A DNA stretch of 64,000 nt from Chondrosia reniformis (taxonomy: Eukaryota > Porifera > Demospongiae > Chondrillida > Chondrillidae): assembly GCA_947172415.1 (NCBI GenBank), contig OX359199.1:6134884-6198883 (forward strand), in the 5' to 3' direction. Made by a program: the position numbers and the translations under genes. Shown here one piece after another: positions 35,466 through 48,100 of the stretch. The notes beneath the pieces were generated by a model that worked only from the letters and a program-made list of their open reading frames with translations, did no database searches and was not told the DNA's origin. How positions within the stretch are numbered: position 1 is the stretch's first letter; each line of letters starts with the position of its first letter.

Positions 35466-35812
35466 TTTACTTTTAGAAGTGTATTCATGATATATGACGT
35501 CATTGCCACTGACCAATAGCGATGAATTCATTTAACAGTGTGCTGAGTCACTCTTTTTGAAGGGATTTCCCTAGTCTTGAAAATCACGCCTCTCAATCCT
35601 TGCTGAGTCATTGTGAGAACATTGAAGTAAGGCGGAACGCAATATAATCGGTGGCCAAGCAAAGCAACTGTACAGTGCAGGTGAAGATATCGAAGAACGT
35701 AGGATCTACTTCATCATATTGTCGACTATAGAATAGAACTTTGGTTATTTGAGAAACATTCAAACTGGATTCATTACATAGAGCTGACAGGTTGCCTTCT
35801 CTGAAGAGAGAA
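35466..35812. promoter_or_regulatory. bidirectional promoter region, PBDC1/beta-TrCP, with CRE and two NF-E2/MARE-like sites
   Basis: 347 bp between the start codons. It contains a perfect palindromic CRE, TGACGTCA, at 35495-35502, a CCAAT at 35513-35517, and two identical TGCTGAGTCA elements at 35541-35550 and 35601-35610, exactly 60 bp apart. TGCTGAGTCA is the core bound by CNC-bZIP/small Maf dimers (NF-E2, NRF family). Occupancy is not known. Confidence 0.6.
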
Positions 35813-38800
35813 ATGGTTAGTCAGGAGAGCGGAATCGAAATGATGGAGACGGAGACGGGAGCGACCAATGTTTACGAGTATGATTTCGAGCAAGGCATTG
35901 ACGAACACCCGGGCGTCCTGGAGAAAATAGAGGATTTACTACACATGTTTGAACGATTGACAACTGGTGACCAAACGGACCTCGTCAAGCGATTAATATC
36001 GCGCATGAACTTTCATCAACACGAACACATATTTTCCCATCTGTTACCAATGTTACAAAGAGACTTTGTGTCGAACTTGGCAGGTACGTTTGTACTTTAT
36101 CCGCCCCTAATTGTCTACAAATTGGCCTCACTAGCGGTCGTGTATGCAGCATATGCTCTTCTCCTATATTGTTTGGCAACATGCCTGAGTTCACTGAATG
36201 TGTATGGGAGTGCAAGATATGTGGCTTGCACAATTTTGTGATAAAGTAGTCTTGCAAGCTAACAGTATTTGAGGGGGTAACATGGTATCTAAATGTGACT
36301 TTTGATAGGTGGCATTTTGAGTAGTAGTTATCACTTTCTTTTATAGTAAATTGTTTCAATTGCATAGTGCATTCAAATCTCTATTCATGCACTTCCTTCT
36401 GCCCAATCAAATCCACTCTGATACTCAAATGCACCACACCTCCTCTATTAATTAACTGTACTAGCCAAGAATGGTGTTAATTTTCACTATAGCTATCTAC
36501 AAAGTTGTAATTTCTGTATCTGTCCTTTGTGTGCCAAAGCCTTCTCATCTCATTCCTACAACCTTCCCTTAATTAAAGAAGTGTCTTAATTATTAGTGAC
36601 ATCACCATGTGGTCACTCAGTAAAATCCCCTTAGATCTGGTGGTATTGCTAACATGTGGGTATGCTACTTAATTTCCCATAACACTTGTAATGGTTAATT
36701 TCACACCTGATTGGTGCTGCCCTGTGATTCTTTCCCTGCTTGGAGTCCAGTATTAGTTTGCCGTGATTATAGGGCTGGTTTTATGACACAGTTTCCTGTG
36801 GAGATCTTCTTTGATCTGTCCTGTACATCCATTTCTTTGCGACTTGTACTTTGTTTTGTATGAACATTCCTCAGCTACTGTAAAAGGAACTGAATCCATT
36901 TAGTGCTCTCCTTTCTGATAAACTTCCTCTGTTATGTTGTACTTAGATTTAGGAATTATGTATTTCAAAAAATGTTTTCTTATAGAAATTTGCTTAAAGT
37001 AAATAATATATAAAGTCAAGCCAAAATGATAACAATAATTCAATGTTTATTAACTTAATCTTGGGGAGAGATTTGTTTAAGTGGTAAATATTTTTCAATT
37101 TTATTTCTTCTTATGTTCCAGATAAAGGATTACAGAGTATTGCGGTCAATATTTTATCTTACTTGGATGCAAAGTCTCTCTGCCAGGCTGAGTTGGTCTG
37201 TAAACGTTGGTACACTGTAATCTCAGAAGGACAGTTGTGGAAGAAGTTGATCCAAAGGAAAGTTAAAGGTGATCAACTCTGGAAAGGGTTGTCAGAGAGA
37301 AGGGGATGGTAAGTGCAAAAGGGTCAGCTTCCTTATAAAGGTCCTCTAGACCGCATGTAGTCCTCAAACATTAAGAATCTCTTTCAGATTCAAACTTTAT
37401 TATACTAAGTATTTATACATGTCCTGCACTGTATACGTATGTATGTATATACACAAGCAGGCATTGATTTATTTATCTTGATTGGAACTGATTGGTGGAG
37501 TAATATGTCCTGTACTGCTGCTTGAGAACTGTTTCATTGTAACAATCATTGGTGATTCTGGGTGTGTTTCACCTACACAGGATCAATTAGCAGAGTCTCT
37601 GTTTCAGAATGTGACACCTGCCCACTTCAACCTCAGCAATTAGTGCTCCTGTACTGTGTGCTTTATTTGTGATATGTAATGTACTGTAATAAAATGTTTA
37701 GCGTTTCTTTAATAGTGTACATCTGTACTTAAAAAGAATTTGTCATACAATACCTTTTAGCCTTTAGCTAGAGGGGAAAGTTGTTGATAATTCTTAGAAT
37801 GTCTACTGTTATGCCAGTTGTCTCAAGAGGTGCGTTTCCAAGCTTGTCTACATCTCCTAGTTTATCTTTGTGTACTTGTATCATTCATGATGTCATCAAG
37901 TACATGTTCACTGCTGCCTTGGTGCATGTGTGTGATCTTGTATTGTGTTTGTGAGGTCATTGTGGATGTATTATGAGGTGATCTCACTTCTGGAGGTGAC
38001 TGGGCTGGTATCCAATGTGCATAGACATGGTGCACCCACCTGTGAATCCTTTTTAAAAATGTAATCAACACTTGGGAGTTTAAGAGAGTTGACAGAAGCG
38101 AGTTAGTAGGGAGTCTAATGATTGCATCTCTTTGAGGGTAATTAGCATAGTCCTAAATACTTGTGTATGTATTCGTATACATTTCATTTGTCATCTACTT
38201 GCAATTTGTCTTTTTATGAACTGAATGTAAATAATTGTGTAGGTACGTATATATGTACATACGTATGTATACTTTATACATTTGATTCAATTTATTAGAA
38301 ACCTACAGACGTACGTACATATACTTAGACTGTTTGCATGATAAGGCTTATACATACGTACCTATGTCTTACTATTTATGCCTGCCTGTGTGCTCAGGGG
38401 GAAGAACCTGTTTGTGCCTTTGAGGCCGGAAGAAGGGGTCACTGCAGAAGCATTCAGACTATTGTATCCACAAGTTATCAGCGACATTAAGGTAGGTGCA
38501 ATGATGTACAGATTATATTATTCATATGGGCATACAGCAGTACAAATGCTTTCTCTACAATGACTGTCTCTTTCCTAAGTGTACGTATGTTGTGTTATGG
38601 TAACAACTTACGATTGAGTTATTAGACATTTTCAAACAGTTCATAGTTGATGTTTGTTTGAACTGTTTAGTCTGTGGACTGTGACCTTCCAGAATGTTCA
38701 GTTAAATATTTGTATAGGTTATCCCGTACCACTAGTAGGATCTGGTTATTCCTTGGCTGGGTACTGCACCTTTAATGCAATTTATTGGCAGGGACCCAGA

Positions 38801-41800
38801 AATGCTTGTACGTATATTCTGCATTTGAAGTATGTAGTATCTATTAAAAATGGCTGATTAATGGCCATGACATTGCTCTAGTAGGTTTGTTCTAGAATTA
38901 CCTTATATGGTAACCATTATTGATGAGTTAGCAAGTACATACAGCATTAGTGTGCAACTTGATTGTCACCTGCTATTGATGGAGTGAAAACCATTTCATC
39001 ATTATTTCAGTATCCGTTTGAGGACTGTAATATGCTAATACAATCGTGTACATATTTCCTAAATGAAGTTGTAAAATGTGAATCATCGATTGCTAGTTTC
39101 CTTTGCTTTATTTTGTGAAAGTACTATAACCAGGTGAGGTAGTTTCTGTTGCAACAATGTACTTGAATGGTATGATGTACGTACATATGTGTATATGCTA
39201 CCTTCAATATCAGTCATACTGTTGTTGAATAATCATTAAGTAGAAGATTCTTCTGTGTACCATTGCCCAATCTTCTCCTCATGTCCACTCACTCACTACC
39301 TGTCACAACCACCTCTGGAGACCCTTTTGGGAAGTCTCAAAGTTGATGTTATTTTTCATTAGAAAATGGAAGAGAATTGGAAGAATGGCAAGCATTCCTT
39401 GAAGAGGATACAGTGTAACAGTGAAAACAGCAAAGGAGTCTACTGCCTTCAGTATGATGATAAGAAGATTGTCAGTGGCCTAAGAGACAATACTATTAAA
39501 GTGAGTTATCTTCATTTGTAGTCTTCTCTATCAGAGAGCAAGAATGACAGAGATGTCTTTGTCCTCCATTTTGTTGCAGATTTGGGACCGTGAGACTCTT
39601 CAGTGCACAAAGATCCTAAAGGGGCATACAGGCTCAGTGCTTTGTCTGCAATACAGTGAACAGGTTATCATCACAGGCTCTTCAGACTCCACTATCAGGT
39701 TAGGCCAGCTAAGATCACTAACAAATGAGCTCACTGGTGACCCTGTGTCAGATCTCAGAAGTACACCAGTACAAACTACCAACTTAAGGAGTTTTTGATA
39801 TCTGTAATAGTATAAAGTTTAAGTTTCATCATCATCACATCATCATGGCATTGCAAAGTTTAAAGTTTTGTTAATGTCAAGTACATTATGTATGTAGGTA
39901 TGCCAAAAGAAAAATTGATAGTACCCTTTTGAGCTCTTTGTTACAATTTTAAAGAGATTACGTATATATACGTAAGTGTATAGATTTTCCTCCCTACTTG
40001 GTCTCCATAGGGTCTGGGACATTGAAACTGGTGAGATGTTGAACACTCTCCTTCACCACTGTGAAGCAGTGCTTCATCTGAGATTCAGTAGTACAACCAT
40101 GGTCACTTGTTCCAAGGTACATTATATTTATGTAAAAGCTGGCTACTCATACGTACGTATGTAAAAGCTGGCTACTCTTGCCTATACCTGTATACATTTG
40201 TATATACTAGGAAAGTAGCTTTAGTGAATGTAGTATGCTACATATTTTCCTTAATCCCGCAGGATCGAACAATTGCTGTGTGGGACATCAAATCTCCAAA
40301 GGAGATTGTTTTGAAGCGAGTTCTTGTTGGTCATAGGGCAGCTGTCAATGTTGTTGATTTTGATGAAAAGTACATAGTCTCTGCTTCGGGAGACAGAACC
40401 ATAAAAGTGAGTGTCACAACCTTCTCTACAAAGAGTCACATACCAAGTGGCTTCCTTGCAATATTTGTTGGTCTATGTACAAATGTACTACCTGCCTACC
40501 TACATATCTGGTACTGTACATTCTATTGCACAATAGATTGTAAGTGAAATATTGTAGTCTTGTTGTATCCTGATTGTCTCAGTCTTAACATACAGTACTT
40601 TCATTATATGCTTCTGAATTCAAATAGGAAGTACATCAATTTACAATGTACCACTTGATGCTTTTTTGAACACTGCAGTATTGCATATATACATATGCCA
40701 TTATAAGATAGAAATTTAACAGTTATACGTACGTACTTAGTAAAGAGTATCTTTTGAAAGCCTACGTGCGTACACGTTGATTACTGTGTGTATACGTGTA
40801 GGTTTGGAGAACTTCAGCATGTGAGTTTGTTCGAACCCTTCATGGTCACAGGAGAGGTATAGCTTGTCTACAGTATAGAGGACAATATGTGGTCAGTGGA
40901 TCATCAGATAATACAATTAGGTAGGTAGTGATGCAGGGATAGCTTGGGAATGCAAAGAATATTGATTACTAAATTGTGCATGCACTTGTGTACGTAGCAA
41001 CTGCCGTTTCTTGAGAAATGTATGTTTTTCAAATTTTGAATATGGTATCCCCTGATGTAGTACATTTACTTTGTAATTGTTGATAGCCAAACCACAACTA
41101 CTTCTCTGTATGTATGTAGAATATGGGACATTGAGTGTGGGGCATGTCTGCGTTTGCTGGAGGGGCACGATGAACTGGTCAGATGTATCAGGTTTGATGA
41201 CAAGAGGATTGTCAGTGGGGCTTATGATGGGTAGGTGATATTACCATGGCAACCGGACCCTGTTAGGATAATGCTGGATGGTGATGGTCTATGTGTACTG
41301 CTTGTTGTGTTTCTCATACTACAGTACTATCAAGGTGTGGGATCTGAAGGCGGCACTGGATCCCCGTACTCCTGCTAGTGGGCTGTGTCAGAGGACTCTA
41401 GTGGTCAGTAACAAACAATCATCTTTAGCCCTAACAGGGTACTTTGTATGTGTGTGTATATGTGCTTATGAGTGTGTGTGTGAGAGAGTGTACATACATA
41501 CGTATGTGTACGTACATATGTACGTTACAACCTTTCCATATTATTTGGTTTAGTCAAATGCATGTTTTCCCTCTGTCAATAGGAGCATACTGGTAGAGTG
41601 TTTAGGCTGCAGTTTGACCATTTCCAAGTAGTCAGTAGTTCCCACGATGACACCATCCTTATTTGGGATTTCCTTGACACGGAGAAGAATCCAGATGTCT
41701 TTGTGACAAACCCGATGGATGTCACCAGTACTACACAGGAGAAGGATCTTTCTGAGAATTCTTCTAAAAATTCAATTTCTAAACTTACCAGTGACCAGTT

Positions 41801-41813
41801 GTCCTCCATTTAA
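35813..41813 (+). CDS. BTRC: beta-TrCP F-box/WD40 SCF substrate receptor
   Basis: Eleven exons: 35813-36083, 37122-37308, 38398-38491, 39363-39500, 39580-39698, 40011-40116, 40263-40406, 40802-40920, 41120-41230, 41325-41403, 41583-41813; 532 residues. The start is the first ATG of the open frame ([11 protein letters not shown]). Order: dimerisation (D) domain ([30 protein letters not shown]), F-box ([20 protein letters not shown]), then seven WD40 blades, e.g. [52 protein letters not shown]. Near-identity to BTRC/FBXW11 in the propeller indicates recognition of DSG phosphodegrons (beta-catenin, IkB-type, NRF2-type substrates) within SCF. The C-terminal Ser-rich tail is lineage-specific. Intron 5 has a GTTAGG donor. 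Confidence 0.96.
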
Positions 41814-42074
41814 TGTGATCCTGTCCCTTCCATACTATTAAATGATACAGACCCCTCTTATTTTGATTTAAGTACATGTTTTCTGTTGATGTTAGTATAG
41901 TTGATGTTAATTGTTTACATTTTGGCATCCTTTATGTAAATGATTATTGTATTATTATAATAATTGTTATAATCAGTGAATCCTTTAAAATTTGTTCACT
42001 TCATTTTGCTGTTTATCACATACGAACAGCAGTGTCACGTGTCATTATATTGTGTAATATTTAATTTTCGTGGC
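41814..42074. other. spacer between beta-TrCP and the Tudor gene
   Basis: AT-rich 3' flank of beta-TrCP; no gene or repeat seen. Confidence 0.5.
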
Positions 42075-42086
42075 TGCGCATGCGCA
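42075..42086. promoter_or_regulatory. NRF1-type palindromic promoter site
   Basis: TGCGCATGCGCA is a perfect match to the nuclear respiratory factor 1 consensus (YGCGCAYGCGCR). It lies 48 bp upstream of the chosen start codon of the Tudor gene in an otherwise AT-rich stretch, a typical core-promoter position. A 16-bp tandem repeat (TACTGCAAAGAATGGC) follows and contains an upstream ATG. Confidence 0.6.
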
Positions 42087-42133
42087 ATAAAGCGTGAGTG
42101 TTTACTGCAAAGAATGGCCTCTTACTGCAAAGA

Positions 42134-45100
42134 ATGGCTGGATTAGGGAAGGTAGGTTTGCAGGGAATCACTTGTTTGCCATTGCCCATATGTCACATTA
42201 CAAAAATTAGCAATTTGCTTTGAACAACAAACTGCAGTAAATAACGTGTGTATGCAATTAATAGATAAATTGGCCACGTTCCGTGCCAGATTCTGTCAAC
42301 ACTCATGGCTTGACGTCACTAGGACCACCTTTTGAAGATGAGAATGCTCTCAGGCTACGAGTGGGGTAAGTGTGCGACTCCTTAGATTACTGGCTATTAC
42401 GAGGTTTTACTACAATTTGGCCCTTTCAGTATTGAAGCACCTGAGTGCATATGAGTATAGTTATGAAGTGACCTATAGTATTTGTACTCATACTTACCGC
42501 CAAACTCATGTACTTGATGTACTCAGTGAGTACATATGTTCTTGTAACGTCTCCTTAGTGATGAGCCATATGCCAAGTCAAGCCCCTTTTTATCTCTGAG
42601 GGGTGGCAATAATGCATTACTACAGCACTCACCCCCTCAGACCCAAAGCCTACCGGTGGAGTTCTCACAAGGTGGAGTATCCCCATCCTCCACGAGTGCC
42701 CCAGTTACTAGCACTGAAGAGGTTAGAGGAGAAACAAAGTAAGGATTTTTGGAGGTCCCTCATCACTCAACCATCTCCTTAATTTGATATACTCACGAAG
42801 ATACCAGCTCTGCCTTATAAGCATACTCAATTCCTCCTTGCTTGTTTAGTGGGTCTGCTAATTTGGACGAGTGGAACCCCATGATGGATGACTTTACCTC
42901 ACCCACATTCAATGTCTACAGCAAGGGTCCAGGGGCTGATCTTCCCAAACCTCAGGCAGAAGACCTTAACCCGTAAGTCCACCTGAAAGATATTGTGCAT
43001 CACCCTTTAGAGGTAACATCTGTGAGCTGACACCATTGGCCTTGCGTTGATGGGAATCCTTCAACTTTGAGAGTGTATTCTGATAGCTCCCTCCCTGTAT
43101 CCATGTTGACTGATTCCACTGTCTTCTTGTTAGTGCTGAGGGATCCTTTGGTTATCTGAAGCAGTCAAGGGAATACAGAGCAAAGTACATGACCAGTAAG
43201 GGTGTGTCTCCTCCTTCTGGCTCCACCCACAATAAAATTGAGGGGGTTACCCTCTATGTTGCCAACATTCCAAGAGAAGTTTCAAAGGTATGTACGTATA
43301 TAGTGTTACCATCCACTTAGTAGTATGCAGACCACAAGAGAAAGCTTTTGGATTCTAATCTTTGCTAAGGGGCAAATCCCAATGATAGCAGTGTTGTAGT
43401 AAATGTACAAATGTTTTCCTCTCAAATGTACAAAAATAATCAACTTATCTACCGTTTCCTTGATCCTGTTGAATCTTTAGGATGGACTGAGAAAACTCTT
43501 TTCAAGAGTTGGTAATGTGCAAAAGATATTTATAGGACAGGATTCTAAGTGGCATGGCAACACAACCTTTGGGTAGGTTCCCTTAATTAAATGTACACCA
43601 ACAATTGAGCCAATGGTATTCTATTCTATTGTTTACAGTGTCATTTGTGTCCCTCTACAGATTTGTGCAATATGGAACCATCAAAGAAGCTGAGAGAGCC
43701 ATACTGGAGTTCAATGGATTTGAGATTGGTGCCTCTACCAAACTAATTGTGAAAATAAAACAAAGTGAGCAAGATAAAAAGAGAAAATCCCAGGACAGAG
43801 ATGAAACTACCTTCTATAACCAGCTTGGAGCTGGAGTTACTTCACCAGGTAGCCGAAACATGGAAGCCTTAGGGGATGACCAGTCCACCAATCAAAAGGT
43901 TCCTTGGATGTCCTTTGATGCACCTGCTGCCCCTTCATCCTCTGTGTCTCAAACGAATTCTCAGCCTCACAACATCGTGCAGCAGGGATCTACACTCCCT
44001 TTGCAGTCACCTACTGCAACTGTGGGATCTGCAGACAAGGAGTACACTCCAACCCAGCCTAGTGCAAGGTCACCATTTTCATCTTTAGCAAACCAATTTG
44101 CCTCTAATAAATCACTAGGGTCTCCCTCATCTCCTAATATGGAAAACCCAGTACCTAATTCTACATCACCTAAAATGCCAGATTTACAGAAGGTTCGAGT
44201 CTGCATCTTCTGTGGTAAGCCTAGTACAAAAAAGTGCTCTGTTTGTAAGACGCCTTACTGCAGCATTGAGTGTCAGACAAAGGACTGGGGGCAGCACTCC
44301 AAAGTCTGCCGGTCCCTAAGTGCTAAGGATAACCAGCAGCCAGCTGCATCAGACTCCAATCAGCCAATTAGGGTATCCACCAATGGTAGCACAGAATTTG
44401 ATGATGACTTTGATATCTCCCTCAGTCATCTCAACTTGGAATCTAGTTCTTTGTCACACCCTGAAGGTGTGGATCCTCAGCCCAACGAGACCTTGCCACG
44501 CCCAGAAGGTGTGGCTCCTCAGCCCAACAAGACCTTGCCACGCCCAGAAGGTGTGGCTCCTCAGCCTAACGAGACCTTGCCACGCCCAGAAGGTGTGACT
44601 CCTCAACCCAACGAGATCTTGCCACGCCCAGAAGGTTGGGCTCCTCAGTCCAACAAGACCTTGCCACGCCCAGAAGGTGTGGCTCCTCAGCCTAACACGA
44701 TACCAGTGCCATCTGCGCCTTCATCTCTGCCTGCAGATGGCCTTACTGACGAGCTGCACAGTTTGTCCATCGGCAGAGGTGATTCTGAGGATTCACTGCC
44801 TTCCATCCAAAACCTACCACTAACCTACTACGTTGAATACAGGTCCTCAAAGACCTTTCCAATTTTCACTTTCTTCTTTGGAGTTGTACAGTGCAAGGAG
44901 ATGATCACACTACCGGTGGAATTAGACAATCTCAAAGCAGCAGGCAATCTCAGAACAGTCAAGAGATGTGAGATTATTCCAAAGCGGACTCTGCTAACAT
45001 TACGGAATTCCAAATTAGTTAGAGTAGAAGTCCGTTCACCAGTTAAAGGTGATACCGTCTCAGTGCAGCTTGCTGATGAAGGTGGGTACATGGAGTGCGG

Positions 45101-48100
45101 AGTGGATAACCTGCTCTGTATCCCTCCAAAGCTTGCCTCCATTCCTCACCTCTGTCAAAAGTTTGTCCTCCACAATGTCTTAATCCTAGAGTACACAGAC
45201 CCAATGGAAGCAAAGGTATTTTTGGAGAGTATTATTAAGGATAAGGTGATTAAGATCACTCAAAAGGGCTCCAATAGCTTTGGCCATATGGTAGAGGTGT
45301 TCCTAAAGGATGGTACTAAGGTGAACGACCTGGTGTCCAATAGCCGATTTGCAGTAGCAGGAATCCCAGTTGCCTCCAAAGAATCGACGCTTCATAAACC
45401 AACAGACAACCCTCATGTTCCACTCACAAGTATGCTGGACTTCCACAAGCCTCCGCTGTGTGGAGAGATTTTTGAGCTATTCCCCACTTTGGTGTATAAT
45501 CCTACTCATCTCTGGGCTCAGGTCAGACACCTCCACTTGGAGAACCTGGCACACCTCATCCGAGACATGACGGCTTACTATTCTCTGATGTCGTCCTATG
45601 GGTACAGGCCACACATTGGAGAGGCAGTGGCTGCACTCTGGGAGAAGGACAACTGTTGGTACAGAGGTGACACCATTAGCCACAATCAGGATGGATCTGT
45701 CTTTATTCGATTCTTTGACTTTGGAAACAAAGAGAATGTACAGCAGCATAACATTCGTAAGTTGGAAAACAAGGCCTTCCTTACCCTGCCTCGCCAAGCT
45801 ATACACTTTCAACTGGCCTACGTGCAGCCAGTGGACAGTATTGGGAAGCATGAGAAGAATATTAATTGGCCAAAAGAGGTGATTGAGGCCATCATTAACA
45901 AGATCCAGAACAAAGTTGTTAAGGCCAAAGTTATTCATTTCACAAAACCGTTCAACTTTTTTATAGAAGCATGGTTGCCAGGTAATGAGAACACTACTTC
46001 CATTAATGAATGGCTGGTGCAATGTGGAATGGCCAGCAAATGTGGTCTCCCGGATAACTTGCGTCCCCTCCCACTCGGTAACGAGGCACTCAAAGGGATT
46101 GGTAGAGCCAGTACTGTACTGAAGTTGGTCCATGGCATCACACCAGGGCAGAGAGGACCTCAGGCGCCAGCAGAATGGTTCCCTTTGAGCAGTAGAGGTT
46201 GCAGTCCTATTTTACCAACTCCTAGTTTTGTACAAGGGACTCCCCCTTCTCTTGGTTCCAAAGATAGTCCACTAGAGCAAAGGAGCTTCATTTCAAACTC
46301 AAACCATGGAACTCAGATTCACCAGTTATCATTGGATAGTCCTAGCTCTCAGATTGTTCAGTCTGTTGGAGCTTTGAATGGCGAAGGATATAGTAGCCAC
46401 AAAGAGACCTCAGAAAACTGGACTCACTCCTCCAATAACCCAAAGCTGAGTGGAGCATCGCCCAAAAAACAGGGTTTAGCAAGTTGGACTCCTAATGATT
46501 ACAGTGAAGGGAACACTATTAAGAATCTTTCCCCTGACATTCGAAGCGAAAAGTCAAAAATACCTTGGACTTCTAACCCAGGACAACAGACCTCCAATCC
46601 GGGTCATAGGTCATCTAACCCAGGACAACAGACCTCCAATCCGGGTCATAGGTCATCTAACCCAGGACAACAGACCTCCAATCCGGGTCATAGGTCATCT
46701 AACCCAGGACAGCAGACCTCCAATCCGGGTCATAGGTCATCTAACCCAGGACAACAGACCTCCAATCCGGGTCATAGGTCATCTAACCCAGGACAGCAGA
46801 CCTCCAATCCGGGTCATAGGTCATCTAACCCAGGACAGCAGACCTCCAATCCGGGTCATAGGTCATCTAACCCAGGACAGCAGACCTCCAATCCGGGTCA
46901 TAGGTCATCTAACCCAGGACAGCAGACCTCCAATCCAGGTCATAGGTCATCTAACCCAGGACGTCAAACTTCAGGCACTGTTCCTGCTCAAAGAAGCCCC
47001 AAGCCTTTGGAGGTTACAGTGAAGAAGGAGCCGATCTTTGATGATTCATGTGAGAGTAGTCAACTGGGAAGTGTATCTGGAAACTCTTCTCAAGTACCCA
47101 CTACTTCAGAAGGAACTGTCTACTACCAATCCCAGCCAGCACTTCAACAGTTGACTGCTACGTCAAGTGAACCTCCGTCTGCTCCCCTTCCTCTGAAGGG
47201 ACAACAAGTGCCTGTGTTAGTGACGCATGTCCACACAACTGAGGACTTTAGTGTGCAAGTTCTGGATGAAGCATCGTTGAAACAACTAAATGACATGTCT
47301 GTGGGGGCTTTAAAGCAATTTGCTGTTACTAAGACTCCTTCTCTGGGTAGCCACTGCATGGCCAACTACCTGGGAGACTACTACAGAGCCAAGGTAATGA
47401 AGGTGATTAGTGCCAGTGAGGTAATTGTCAACTTCATTGATTTTGGTAACACTGAAAGAGTATCGCTAGGTTTGTTGAAGCAGATTGACCCAGGATATTT
47501 GTCACTGCCAGCACTTGCTCTTCACTGTAAGTTGTCCGACATACAGGCTTTAAGACAAGGAGGACTGGAATATTTCAAAAACCTCGTACTAGACCAGCAA
47601 GTGGTGGCAGATGTCAAAGAGGTTCTTCTTAACCAGACAGTGTCTGTCAGCTTGACTCTACCCAACGGGATGGTTGTCAGAGAGCTGCTTGATAAGCAGG
47701 GCTTCTTGTCTTCACCTGGCACAGCTGCAACATCAGTGCAGCCTTTGCTCTCTGAAACACCCAAAAACCAGTTAAACCCATCCAGCAAGGTGATAATAGT
47801 AGAGGTACAGTCTCCTTCCTCCTTCTGGGTACAGTATGGGACTCAGGAAACATTGGATACATTGGTTAAACTAAACGAAGACATCCAATCGTTTGTTGGC
47901 TCAGGGAGTGCTCAACTTCTTCCCCAGTCTGTGCCACCAGGGATTGTCTGCCTTGCATTGTTCCCAGATGATTCCAAGTGGTACAGAGCAGCATTCGTGA
48001 GATACTCCTCTGAGGGCTCAATTGTACGCTTTATAGATTACGGCAACTCAGTAGCTGTCACTCCTGAGAACCTAAGAGCAATTCCTCAGTCTCTGTTGGC

